From: Neorhodopirellula pilleata
GTDB taxonomy: Bacteria > Planctomycetota > Planctomycetia > Pirellulales > Pirellulaceae
Direction of reading: 5' to 3'
Assembly (NCBI RefSeq): GCF_007859915.1
Contig: NZ_SJPM01000005.1
Location: forward strand, 303,122-367,121
DNA length: 64,000 bases
Shown here: in pieces, positions 52,725 through 61,646 of the stretch
Layout of the letters: each line of letters starts with the position of its first letter
Numbering within the stretch: position 1 is the stretch's first letter
The notes under the pieces: model-generated
The model's database searches: none
What the model saw: the letters and a program-made list of their open reading frames with translations, nothing else
What the model was told of the DNA's origin: nothing
Translations under genes and position numbers: made by a program

Positions 52725-53456
52725 TTACTCAAGCGATTTGATGCGGATGTTCTTGTACTCGGCCCACATTGGTTTGCCCGCATGAAGTTGCAACGCAAGC
52801 ACGCCATCGAGCAACGCCTTGTCTTCCGAATCGGTGAAATCAAGGATCAACCGATCGTTGAGATAGTGTTGGACGTTGCGACCCTTGCACACGATGATGA
52901 CATTATTCCAGTCGTCTAAATGAAACAACTCTTTGAATTCTTCCGGCGTGATCAACGTTTCGAGGACTTCTTTCTTGTCGCCTTTTTGAACCGCCTTTTC
53001 GCCGACCATGCAAATGCGTCCGCGACCTAACCCTTCGCCGTAGATGAAACCGCTGATGTTTGGAAAGCCGACTTCGTTGCGGATTTCATGTTGGTATCCT
53101 TGAACGACCCAATCATTGCGAGCGGATTTGTTGGTGATGTGCTGGGAGCGGTACTGGATGCCGGAGTTGTTGCTCGCGTTACAGCGGAACGACAGACGCA
53201 GTTCGAAGTCTTTCGTAGTCCCGTCTTGCCAAATCAAAAACGTGTTCCCTTTGGCGGCGTTTTCGGCGGTTGTTTCGCCGTGAATGACACCGTCACGGAC
53301 CGACCATAAACGCGGATCACCGTCCCATCCGTTCAGGTTCTCGCCGTTGAAAAGTGTTTGGAATCCGGCTTCGGAGTCCGGACCAGCCGACGCAGGGGAT
53401 TCCGCCCACGCGGCCGTAACAGCCAAAACCAAAGCGAACAGCGTCAGAAAATTCAT
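52725..53456 (-). CDS. Secreted DUF1080 (3-keto-disaccharide hydrolase-like) protein
   Basis: 243 residues from the ATG at 53456, with another ATG three codons earlier. Signal peptide about 1-18 (LTLFALVLAVTAAWA). The DUF1080/PF06439 domain is clear: GFQTLFNGENLNGWDGDP, LWSVRDGVIHGETT, FELRLSFRCNASNNSGIQYR, DDWNNVIIVCKGRNVQHYL and the ending WAEYKNIRIKSL. These concanavalin-like domains are abundant in planctomycetes, and some members hydrolyse 3-keto-glycosides. Substrate not predictable. Confidence 0.92.
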   Translation of the reverse strand: MNFLTLFALVLAVTAAWAESPASAGPDSEAGFQTLFNGENLNGWDGDPRLWSVRDGVIHGETTAENAAKGNTFLIWQDGTTKDFELRLSFRCNASNNSGIQYRSQHITNKSARNDWVVQGYQHEIRNEVGFPNISGFIYGEGLGRGRICMVGEKAVQKGDKKEVLETLITPEEFKELFHLDDWNNVIIVCKGRNVQHYLNDRLILDFTDSEDKALLDGVLALQLHAGKPMWAEYKNIRIKSLE

Positions 53457-53563
53457 CGATCTCATATTGTCTACATCAAATACAGGGGAAGCGGAACACA
53501 GAACGAATCAATCTTAATCCGCCAACCTAGCTCAATGTAGCCCACTCACCCAACTTCAAGCTC

Positions 53564-54427
53564 ATGAATGTCACTCTTCTAGACGGTCCGATCGGGACGG
53601 AACTCGACGCTCGGGGTGTACCCACACCGCTGCCGTTTTGGTCGGCCTCGGCGATCGATGATGCACCTGGGATCCTAGCGAACATCCACCAGGATTACGC
53701 TTCCGCTGGTGCGGTCGTCCACACCGCCAATACCTTTCGCACCCGTCGCCGCACTGTGGGACCCACGTGGCGAGAATGGACCAATCGCGCCGTCCAAATC
53801 GCTCGCCATTCGGTTGGTCCATCGCATCAGGTCGCCGGTAGCTTGGCTCCCTTGGAAGATTGCTATCGACCGGATCGGTCACCGGGAAAGGCGTCGTACG
53901 AAGAACACCTCGAAATGGCCGGCCAGCTCGCTCAGGCGGGTTGCGACATCATTCTCTGTGAAACGTTTCCCCACGGCGTCGAAGCGATCACGGCGGTCGA
54001 GGCGGCGATGACGACAGGCTGCCCCGTGTGGATAGCGCTCACGGCGGGGCCCGATGCAGATCTCCTGTCTCCGATCGAAATGCGAAGAATCGCTAAGCGT
54101 TGTGTTGCCGCAGGCGTTTCGGCGGTCTTGGTCAATTGCACACCCGCATCGGCCACTCTTCGATACGTCGATGCACTTACCGACGCATCACTGGGTGTAC
54201 CCGTCGGGGCCTACGCCAACGCGGGACGCGCCGACGAAAAGATGGGCTGGTCGGCCGACAACCAATCCAAACCGTTCGAGGCCGCGGCAAACTATTTAAG
54301 TTACGCCCAAAAGTGGATCGACCGCGGCGCGACGATCGTCGGTGGATGTTGTGGAACGGGGCCACATCACATCACGGCCATCTCACAGTGGCTCGATTCA
54401 GAAGGGCTAACCAAGCACGTCGGGTGA
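53564..54427 (+). CDS. Homocysteine S-methyltransferase family protein
   Basis: 287 residues. It opens LLDGPIGTELDARG, typical of the family, and has the three zinc cysteines: Cys in VLVNCTPAS and the pair in GGCCGTGPHH. DIILCETFPHGVEAI is also conserved. Members methylate homocysteine from S-methylmethionine or betaine; methionine synthase also uses this domain. Here it stands alone, so the methyl donor is unknown. No riboswitch is visible in the 100-base leader. Confidence 0.88.
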   Translation: MNVTLLDGPIGTELDARGVPTPLPFWSASAIDDAPGILANIHQDYASAGAVVHTANTFRTRRRTVGPTWREWTNRAVQIARHSVGPSHQVAGSLAPLEDCYRPDRSPGKASYEEHLEMAGQLAQAGCDIILCETFPHGVEAITAVEAAMTTGCPVWIALTAGPDADLLSPIEMRRIAKRCVAAGVSAVLVNCTPASATLRYVDALTDASLGVPVGAYANAGRADEKMGWSADNQSKPFEAAANYLSYAQKWIDRGATIVGGCCGTGPHHITAISQWLDSEGLTKHVG

Positions 54428-54480
54428 TGTCTGCGAACGGATGATCGTTGCGACCTATCGACGGTGCCTTGGTAGCAATC

Positions 54481-54703
54481 GGGCTGTTGATTTCATTAGC
54501 CGTACCGCGTTCGCGGGCTGATGTATTCATCGTAACCCGACGCGTAAGCGAGGGATGAGTCAATATCAATTATCCCTCACTTACGCAGCGGGTTACGAAA
54601 AAAGCGCAACTTCAAAACGCGTGAGCGAGGGATGAGTCCATATCAATGATCCCTCGCTCACGCTTCGGGTTACGATGCAGATTAAATCAACACGCCGTTA
54701 GCG
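54481..54703. repeat. Palindromic repeat family 1, copy G
   Basis: Begins GGGCTGTTGATTTCATTAGC and ends TAAATCAACACGCCGTTAGC. Contains two hairpin units in tandem (arms CGACGCGTAAGCGAGGGAT and CGCGTGAGCGAGGGATGAG) joined by AAAAAAGCGCAACTTCAAAA, as in copy A. It separates the convergent methyltransferase and the Lys/Glu-rich protein gene. Confidence 0.75.
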
Positions 54704-54758
54704 TTGGGCGATGAAAAGATTGAACTTGACGTTGAATTCCAACGTCTCGGATTTGCTC

Positions 54759-56813
54759 CTAATTCTCGTTTGAGACCTCTTCGACGACTTCTTTAGCCTT
54801 CGCACTGTCAGGATCGGAAGCGTCGGCTTTCTCTTCGGCTGGTTTCTTGTCAGAAGGTTTCTGTTCTTCAGCCTTGATGTCTTTAGTTTTGTCGTCTTTC
54901 GACTTGGCTTCTTCGGCGCTATCTTCTTTAGCCTTTTCTTCTTTGGCTGCGTCCTCTTTGCCTGCGTCTTCTTTAGGCTTGGATTCTTCAGGCTTGTCTT
55001 CTTGAACAGCCTTCTCTTCTTCCATCTTCGACTCGTCCGACTTGCTCTCGTCCGACTTCATGTCGTCGGATTTAGACTTTTCCTCAGCGACCGTGCTTTC
55101 GGGAGCGACCGGGCTGTCCGGCTTTTCCGCCTTGGTTTCGTCCTTACTGGGTTCTTCTTTTTTGGGCTCTTGTTTCATCGCCTCGGCCTCGCGACGTTTT
55201 TCTTCTTCGGCCAATTCACGCTTGCGAGCTTCCAGCTTTTCTTGCTGAGTCTTGCGGACTTCCTCGTACATCTGGGGATCGACATCGCCGTATTGCCCCA
55301 TCAGTTCGACAAATGTTTTCAGAGGGAAGTCTTCGGCGATTTCATCCGAATCGGTGGCGATCTTGTAACGGCGAATCGAATCGAACAGATCCTGCGCACT
55401 GTCGTCGATCACGAGGATCGGATAGTCATCAAAAATCTCGGCCCACACGGCAAACGATTCTTCGTACAGCTTGATGGCCTTATCCAATTCCGCGTCGGCG
55501 TTGGCCTTTTCCGCTTCGTAGGTCAATCGTCGTGCTCGAACGGTACGTTCTTCTTGCTCGGCCAACGCGAGCGTATCCCAATACTCGAAGTTAATCTGCT
55601 TGCGATAGCCGCTGGTCTTCAGAATCCGTTCATCAAGGTCTTTGATTTCATCGATCAGTTGCAAGACCTTCAATCGTTCACCAGCTTTCGCTTCGCTGGC
55701 GATCATGTCCATATTGGGAACCATCGCTTCGCTTTGATTCTTGACGATCGATTGTTGCAGTTTGGTGCGGTCTTCTTCGGGTGTCAGCAACGCATCCTGA
55801 AGGGTCGGATCGAGCGTTTCGATCATTTTGATTTCGGCACGTTCATAAGCTTCAGGTGCGGCGTCGCGAACTTCGGCAATCTTCTCGGCCCGTTGTCGGC
55901 CTAACTCGTCGAGTTGGCCCAACTTAATCGTGAAAGATGCCGTGGTGGGGATCGAGCGATTGCCCAAGCCTCGCCAGTCTTGTGAGGCCATCTGCCACGC
56001 GTTCTGAGCCCGATCGTCAAGTACGCCTTCGCTTTCGATTGCTTCGGCGTGTTTGATTCGCCACTTCGGTCCGGTCTCATAAAAGTTGATCGGTGTTTGT
56101 CGTCGGATCTTGATTCCCGTGTCGACCAAGTCGTATCCGGAATTGAGCCACAAACGACCCACCAACCAGTTGTCCGGCTTTCCGAGCGGTCCGCGAGCCT
56201 CGGGGCTGTCGACGGCAATCCCCTGCGTCAGCAATTGCTCGTGAAGGACATCGTCATCGGCGAATAGACGACGGAACTGACGTTTCTCGTCCGACATGCC
56301 TAGCTTTTGACCGTAGAACCAACCGGTGTACCAGATCAAACGTGGGGCTTTTCGATTTTGCTTGACGCCCTTGGTCAGGAACTCGGTGCCTTCACGCACC
56401 ATCTCGTAGCGTTGACGGTAATCATCGAATTCGGTCGATACGTTGTATGCCAAATTGTGCGCTTGAAACTCCCAAACCTTATCGAAGTGCGGTTGCAACA
56501 GCGCGATGTTGTTGAGGGTCGCTTTGAGGCGATCCCATTCGTGCGTAACCCGATAGTCATGCGATTTTTTCCACAACAACGAAGCGGCGACACCCCGCAT
56601 CCCGAGGGAAGCGAGTTTCATCGTTTCGCTGGCGGGGCTGATTTCGCCCAGATCGCTTTCAGCGATGTCATACGCATCGCGCATCTGAGCCAACCGACCG
56701 CCGCCGTCGCCGCCTCCGCCGGCCGGTTGACCGAGCAAGTAAAGCGGGATCAACATCACAACCAGGACAAGCAGATAGGTAAGTTTTCGACGAAGTTGAG
56801 TCGTGCGATTCAT
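54759..56813 (-). CDS. Membrane-anchored protein with Lys/Glu-rich tail, third gene of the ABC operon
   Basis: 684 residues. One N-terminal membrane helix (about 10-28, LTYLLVLVVMLIPLYLLGQ), then a Gly-rich linker and a helical body of about 480 residues (GMRGVAASLLWKKSHDYRVT, LQPHFDKVWEFQAHNLAYNV, LIWYTGWFYGQKLGMSDEKR) that reads as TPR-like. The last ~165 residues are almost only Lys, Glu, Asp, Ser, Ala and Pro, so disordered. The ATG overlaps the permease stop (ATGA), so it works with the ABC transporter, but I do not recognise a family. Confidence 0.8.
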   Translation of the reverse strand: MNRTTQLRRKLTYLLVLVVMLIPLYLLGQPAGGGGDGGGRLAQMRDAYDIAESDLGEISPASETMKLASLGMRGVAASLLWKKSHDYRVTHEWDRLKATLNNIALLQPHFDKVWEFQAHNLAYNVSTEFDDYRQRYEMVREGTEFLTKGVKQNRKAPRLIWYTGWFYGQKLGMSDEKRQFRRLFADDDVLHEQLLTQGIAVDSPEARGPLGKPDNWLVGRLWLNSGYDLVDTGIKIRRQTPINFYETGPKWRIKHAEAIESEGVLDDRAQNAWQMASQDWRGLGNRSIPTTASFTIKLGQLDELGRQRAEKIAEVRDAAPEAYERAEIKMIETLDPTLQDALLTPEEDRTKLQQSIVKNQSEAMVPNMDMIASEAKAGERLKVLQLIDEIKDLDERILKTSGYRKQINFEYWDTLALAEQEERTVRARRLTYEAEKANADAELDKAIKLYEESFAVWAEIFDDYPILVIDDSAQDLFDSIRRYKIATDSDEIAEDFPLKTFVELMGQYGDVDPQMYEEVRKTQQEKLEARKRELAEEEKRREAEAMKQEPKKEEPSKDETKAEKPDSPVAPESTVAEEKSKSDDMKSDESKSDESKMEEEKAVQEDKPEESKPKEDAGKEDAAKEEKAKEDSAEEAKSKDDKTKDIKAEEQKPSDKKPAEEKADASDPDSAKAKEVVEEVSNEN

Positions 56814-58699
56814 GCCGCGATCTCTCGAGCTTTCAAAATGAAGTAACTGACAATAAAGGCGAGCAGGACGTAACCAAACGTTGCCATCGCGTGACGTGCG
56901 AGGATCGCACCAAAAATATCAAACCCGGATGCGGCAAACTCGGCCGTACCAACCATCTTGGGAAGGTTCGGAAGCGCCGTCGCGATCGCGTCGAGCGTGT
57001 AAACGATTCCCGCATCGGTCGTTTGAATAACCTTGGCAGCTACGGTGTCGACGTCCAACTGGGTCGTCATGGCGTCCTGCTTGAGCAAACGCACCATCGA
57101 CTCGATCGGTCCGCCACCGCGGGCGATGCCTTCATCAATATAGTGCCGCGTATCATAAACTTGTTCGGCCGAAAATCCGAGCAACACACAAACGAACGTC
57201 GCGATCATCGCAACCGGCCCGGTCAGGAAAGTACTGAACATGACACCGAACGCAATGATCATCGTCATTTGCAGCCAGATCGAAATGTAAGCCTTGGCCA
57301 GATTCCATCCGAACGCATTGTCGGCCGGTCGCAAGTAAACACTTGCGGGCGTCACACCGAGATACTGCGCACGATCAAGGCATCGCACGATCACGGTCAT
57401 TCGCCCTTGATCATCGACTAGATCTTCAAATACGTTCAACATCCGGGTTTCGTTCCCGTCGGTGCCTTCGATTTCTAAAGGCAATGTTTTTTCATCGACT
57501 TCATATTCATCGACGATGAACGCGACCGGGTTGCTTTCGATCGGCTTGTCGGGATGCTTCATCGTGATCGAACCACGGATCCCGGTTTCGATGTCGCCTT
57601 TGTAAGAGCGATACGCACGCAGGGACAAATCGATCGGAATGCCGTCGGGATAGCGTGTCGGAGTGACGTTGGGGAACGTAAACTCCGCCGTTCCCAACGT
57701 TCCGCCTTCGACGTAGCCGTGTTCGACTTTTCGCGTGCCACGGGTCACACCGATCAGGCGGGCGATCCCGGCACTGCCGTAGCCACCGGCCAATCGTTCG
57801 TTGCCCACGTCGATGCCTTCCTCTTGGAGGTTCCCGCTGCGGTCACGAAAGACCAAGTCACCGTAGGACGGAACGCGAGCCCGCAGGGCCCCCTGCGGCG
57901 ATCCGATTCGAAAACTGCCATCTTCGTCTCGGATCACCACGTGCCGGTGTCCACGAACAATGTTCGTTAAGCCTTCACCATTTTCGTCCAACGTGAACGT
58001 GTGCGAGTGAAATTGTGTGTAGTCCGTTTCACCTTCGAATCCGCCTCGGGGAATCTCACGGACATCCGCGACATTGTTGTGAGTATGATCCAAGCCGCGC
58101 ACGACGAACACATAACTGAGCAATCCCATCGGTACCAAGATCATCGTGCCGACGCCGACAAAGCCGATCATCCGCCCCAAGACGATCTCGGTCGCGCGAA
58201 CGGGCTTCGTCACGATGGTGTACATCGTGCGGTTCTTGATATCCTCGGGCAACGAGAACGCGCTGATGAACAACGCCAATGCGAGCACCAGATAGTTTGT
58301 CGCGGTCAACACAAAGCTGACGTAGAGCCTCGCCGGATCATCGCTTTGCGGGTTCAAATACCAACCCGCCAACAGCAGCACGACAACGAACAAGCCAACC
58401 ACATACAGCACGCGCCGACGCAGTGCTTCTTTGAACGCCAGTTTCGCCAGGGCAAAAATCCTGCGGAGACGCGTGCCGGGTAGATCAAAACGAAATAAGT
58501 CACGAACCGCGCGAGCCACTGCAAAGAAGCCTTCGCCCGAACCGTAACGAGAGGACGAGACCACGTACCCGCCGACCAAACCCAATACGATGGCCAAGAT
58601 GGCCAGAACGATTCCCTTCAGTGCTGCGGATTCGAGGAACGCTCCGGGGCGGAAGAACCATTCATAAAAGGACCAGAAATCATCCGGTTGCAAATTCAT
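56810..58699 (-). CDS. ABC-2 type transporter permease
   Basis: 629 residues with about eight membrane helices in two groups: at the N-terminus (ESAALKGIVLAILAIVLGLV, VLYVVGLFVVVLLLAGWYL, FVLTATNYLVLALALFISAF, VGVGTMILVPMGLLSYVFV) and at the C-terminus (IWLQMTMIIAFGVMFSTFLT, GPVAMIATFVCVLLGFSAE). Between them is a large soluble domain of about 230 residues containing HTHNNVADVREIPRGG. The motif FSLPEDIKNRTMYTIVTKPV is typical of bacterial ABC-2 permeases. Cargo unknown. Overlaps both neighbours by 4 bases. Confidence 0.88.
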   Translation of the reverse strand: MNLQPDDFWSFYEWFFRPGAFLESAALKGIVLAILAIVLGLVGGYVVSSSRYGSGEGFFAVARAVRDLFRFDLPGTRLRRIFALAKLAFKEALRRRVLYVVGLFVVVLLLAGWYLNPQSDDPARLYVSFVLTATNYLVLALALFISAFSLPEDIKNRTMYTIVTKPVRATEIVLGRMIGFVGVGTMILVPMGLLSYVFVVRGLDHTHNNVADVREIPRGGFEGETDYTQFHSHTFTLDENGEGLTNIVRGHRHVVIRDEDGSFRIGSPQGALRARVPSYGDLVFRDRSGNLQEEGIDVGNERLAGGYGSAGIARLIGVTRGTRKVEHGYVEGGTLGTAEFTFPNVTPTRYPDGIPIDLSLRAYRSYKGDIETGIRGSITMKHPDKPIESNPVAFIVDEYEVDEKTLPLEIEGTDGNETRMLNVFEDLVDDQGRMTVIVRCLDRAQYLGVTPASVYLRPADNAFGWNLAKAYISIWLQMTMIIAFGVMFSTFLTGPVAMIATFVCVLLGFSAEQVYDTRHYIDEGIARGGGPIESMVRLLKQDAMTTQLDVDTVAAKVIQTTDAGIVYTLDAIATALPNLPKMVGTAEFAASGFDIFGAILARHAMATFGYVLLAFIVSYFILKAREIAA

Positions 58700-59703
58700 T
58701 CTTGGCCTCCGCCGTTGCCGCTATTGCTCGCGTCGAGTGACCCCGAACCGGTGGCTGACTGCGAAACGCGACGGGCACCCGGACGAGCCTCGCTTTCGCG
58801 AACAATGTTCAGGAAGAGGTCTTCCATCGTCGCGGTCGGGTTGTCGATCGATTGCAAATGACCACCATGTCGAGCGATCACTTCGGCGATCTCCGTCTTG
58901 GCTGCATCACTCAAACCGGTGGCATGGACTTCCGTCACGTCCTGAACCTTAAGCAGGTCCGAAACGCGGCCGAGTTCCTTCAGTTCGCCTTGATGCAAAA
59001 TCGCGACCCGGTCGCAAACGTCTTGGACGTCGGCAAGCTGGTGACTGCACAGCAGAACCGTCTTGCCTTGGTCTCGCAGGCCGAGGATCAAGTCCTTCAT
59101 TTCACGCGAACCGATCGGGTCCAAGCCCGTCGTCGGTTCATCCAATAGGATCAAATCGGGATCATTGATCAACGCTTGGGCCAGACCCACCCGGCGGGTC
59201 ATCCCTTTGGAGTATTCTTTCAACTGGCGATGCTTGGCACCTTGCAGACCGACCAAGTCGATCAGTCGTTGAACCCGGTCACGGCGTTCGGAGCCCGACA
59301 AATCGAAGAGCCGCCCGTAAAAGTCGAGCGTTTCTTCGGCGGTTAAGAACTTGTAGAGGTAAGATTCCTCCGGAAGATAGCCGATCCGTTCGTTCTTGCG
59401 AGTTTCGGCGGCGTCTTGATCAAAAACCAAAACCCGGCCGCTGGTGGGGAACAGCAGACCGAGAATCAATTTGATCGTGGTCGACTTGCCGCTACCGTTA
59501 GGGCCGAGCAGGCCGAAGATCTCGCCTTTCTTGACTTCGACGTCGAGCGATTTCAGGGCGTGAACTTTCTTTCGACCCCAGAAATCGCGGTAAATTTTAC
59601 TTAAGTTCCGGGTCTCGATGACCACCTGATCCGACGCAGTCGGGACCGTCGGGGCGGCATCTTGGGGCTTATCAACGACTGCGTTGCTGGTATCGGTATC
59701 CAC
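58696..59703 (-). CDS. ABC transporter ATP-binding protein
   Basis: 335 residues. Walker A GLLGPNGSGKSTTIKLILGL, Q-loop near IGYLPEESYLYKF, signature LKEYSKGMTRRVGLAQALIN (YSKGM rather than LSGGQ, as common in ABC-2 exporters), Walker B LILLDEPTTGLDP and the switch His in LLCSHQLADVQ. The first ~25 residues are a polar extension (MDTDTSNAVVDKPQDA). The C-terminal tail is Ser/Gly-rich. It energises the permease encoded next. Confidence 0.95.
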   Translation of the reverse strand: MDTDTSNAVVDKPQDAAPTVPTASDQVVIETRNLSKIYRDFWGRKKVHALKSLDVEVKKGEIFGLLGPNGSGKSTTIKLILGLLFPTSGRVLVFDQDAAETRKNERIGYLPEESYLYKFLTAEETLDFYGRLFDLSGSERRDRVQRLIDLVGLQGAKHRQLKEYSKGMTRRVGLAQALINDPDLILLDEPTTGLDPIGSREMKDLILGLRDQGKTVLLCSHQLADVQDVCDRVAILHQGELKELGRVSDLLKVQDVTEVHATGLSDAAKTEIAEVIARHGGHLQSIDNPTATMEDLFLNIVRESEARPGARRVSQSATGSGSLDASNSGNGGGQE

Positions 59704-59913
59704 GAAGCAATGATTCCGACGAGATGGGGAAGGAGTTCTGAAAAGACAGGAGTCCGATCGCTACGGGCGGACCCCACAGACGGTTCGCCATTTTATGCCA
59801 CCACGTTCGGATTTCGATCGCAAATGCTACAATCAGGCATCTGATCGACCTGCTCCCCAGTTTTTCGTCTTTGGTTCGACCACCAGTTTTGTTTCCCGAC
59901 GTGACCTAAGTTG
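59704..59913. other. Divergent promoter region between ABC operon and folC
   Basis: About 210 bases; it must carry promoters in both directions. No clear -35/-10 pair or structured element was found. Confidence 0.3.
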
Positions 59914-61341
59914 ATGCCGCAAACTCAATCGGCCGCCTACCTCGAGGCGACCCAATGGCTCTACGACCGGATCGACTACGAGCGGCTCGGAAAATTAGGA
60001 GCCAACTACCGATTCACCCTCGACCGGATGTGCGAACTGGTTCGACGTTTGGGACACGGCAACCGCCTCGCATGGGGCGGTCGACCGGCGGGCGAAACGC
60101 CGTTTGTCGGGGCCACAAACACGCAAGCCCAAGCCCGCCCCCGAGTGGTCCATATCGCGGGAACGAAGGGCAAGGGTTCCGTCGCGACCATGACCGCCGC
60201 GATGTTATCGGCCGGCGGTTTTCGCACCGGCCTGTACACGTCACCGCACCTGGTTCGGCTTGAAGAACGATTTCGAGTCGACGGCGAGCCCGCATCGGAA
60301 GACCAAATGGTCGACCTGATCAATGCGGTCAAACCGATCGTCGACGCCATGGCGGACGAACCGATCGGCGGCCCGTCGTTTTTTGAACTCACGACTGCCT
60401 TGGCGATCGAACACTTTCATCGCGGCGACTGCGAGTTCTGGGTTCTCGAAACCGGTCTGGGCGGACGGCTCGATAGCACCAATGTTTTCCAAAGCGACGT
60501 GACGGTGATTACGAGCATCGGGCTGGACCACCAACACGTCTTGGGCGACACGATCGACAAGATCGCCAAAGAGAAAGCGGGCATTTTTAAGGCCAACGTG
60601 CCGGCCATCAGCGGCGTCACCAGACCGCTCGCCCGCGACGTCATCCGGCAACATGCCGAACAAATGAACGTGCCTTTGCTGGAAATCGATCGTGACTTTC
60701 AAGCCGATGAGGTCCCCACCGAGGAAACCGACTGGGGCGGAGCGTTCTCGCTTTCGAACGCTCTTTCCGGAAAGACACATGGGCCGGTAAGACTGGGGCT
60801 CGAAGGACAGCATCAAATCCGTAACGCCGCCTTGGCGATGACGGCGATCGACCGACTCGGGGTTCCGCTGAGCAACGCAATGCTATCTCGTCTGGCGACA
60901 CTGCAGATCGACGCACGCCTGGAACGATTCCAACTCACCTGCGGCACGACGGTGATTCTCGACGCTGCCCACAATCCTGATTCGATCGCCGTTTTGGTGG
61001 AAACGGTGACCCGGCGGTTTCCCGATCGGCCGGTCGTGGGCGTGTTCGGCACGAGCGCGGACAAAGACGCCGGTGCGATGCTGAGACAACTTCAAAGCTG
61101 TTTCGATGAAATCATCCTGACCCGCTACCACCGCAATCCGCGATTCGTACCGACCAAGGAACTCTCACGCTTGGCCGCTCAAGCAGGCGGCCTCCCGTAT
61201 CGCGTCGACGACGACCCACTGCACGCTTGTGAAACCGCGATCGAGAAACTTACATCCGCAGGCGATCGACGCGGAGTCGTTGTGGTTTGCGGTTCGTTTT
61301 TCCTAGCCGCTGAACTTCGACCCTGGCTGACCGCACGGTAG
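59914..61341 (+). CDS. folC: Folylpolyglutamate synthase / dihydrofolate synthase
   Basis: 475 residues from the ATG at 59914; a TTG one codon earlier is also in frame. Landmarks: VVHIAGTKGKGSVATMTAAM (P-loop), GLYTSPHLVRLEERFRVDGE, EFWVLETGLGGRLDSTNVF and TVILDAAHNPDSIAVLVETV. The N-terminus AAYLEATQWLYDRIDYERLG is typical. FolC ligates glutamate to folates and, in bacteria, also makes dihydrofolate from dihydropteroate. Confidence 0.95.
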   Translation: MPQTQSAAYLEATQWLYDRIDYERLGKLGANYRFTLDRMCELVRRLGHGNRLAWGGRPAGETPFVGATNTQAQARPRVVHIAGTKGKGSVATMTAAMLSAGGFRTGLYTSPHLVRLEERFRVDGEPASEDQMVDLINAVKPIVDAMADEPIGGPSFFELTTALAIEHFHRGDCEFWVLETGLGGRLDSTNVFQSDVTVITSIGLDHQHVLGDTIDKIAKEKAGIFKANVPAISGVTRPLARDVIRQHAEQMNVPLLEIDRDFQADEVPTEETDWGGAFSLSNALSGKTHGPVRLGLEGQHQIRNAALAMTAIDRLGVPLSNAMLSRLATLQIDARLERFQLTCGTTVILDAAHNPDSIAVLVETVTRRFPDRPVVGVFGTSADKDAGAMLRQLQSCFDEIILTRYHRNPRFVPTKELSRLAAQAGGLPYRVDDDPLHACETAIEKLTSAGDRRGVVVVCGSFFLAAELRPWLTAR

Positions 61342-61534
61342 CAAGACAGAAAGGCAGCGCCTGACATCGCGGAAGCGGAAAGCGTTGCATTGGGTAAGTA
61401 GCGGCGCCTTGCAGTCGCCGTTTCAGGAATTGGCACCTTTTCCTTTGCCGCTCGCTGGACGCCAGAGTCGACGCCCAAACGAACCTCTTTGAAGGAATTC
61501 AACAGGCGATATCAAAGAGATGAGATTTGAGCTA
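61342..61534. other. Gap after folC
   Basis: No gene recognised. GTAGCGGCGCCTTGCAGTCG and similar GC motifs look like short intergenic repeats. Confidence 0.25.
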
Positions 61535-61637
61535 AGAACGTGTTTTAAAAAGGGGTCTGACCCTTTGGAGGCGAGTCGATTTCATTGGGTTTTTGGCCTC
61601 GCCGGAGAGGGTCAGACCCCTTTTTAAAACACGTTCT
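61535..61637. repeat. Palindromic repeat family 2, copy 3
   Basis: Arms 61535-61564 and 61608-61637 are perfectly complementary over 30 bases (AGAACGTGTTTTAAAAAGGG, then GTCTGACCCT). An inner pair GGAGGCGAGTCGATT / TGGCCTCGCCGG adds to the stem. It lies between the convergent folC and sulfatase genes and, with AAAAA/TTTTT on the stem flanks, is a likely bidirectional terminator. Confidence 0.8.
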
Positions 61638-61646
61638 AAGCGGGTG

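Noticed and set aside
53466..53563. SAM or cobalamin riboswitch before the homocysteine methyltransferase
   Set aside because: The leader is short and lacks the conserved core elements.
55002..55904. 300-residue open frame rich in Phe and Leu on the plus strand
   Set aside because: Produced by the Lys/Glu-rich codons of the opposite-strand gene.
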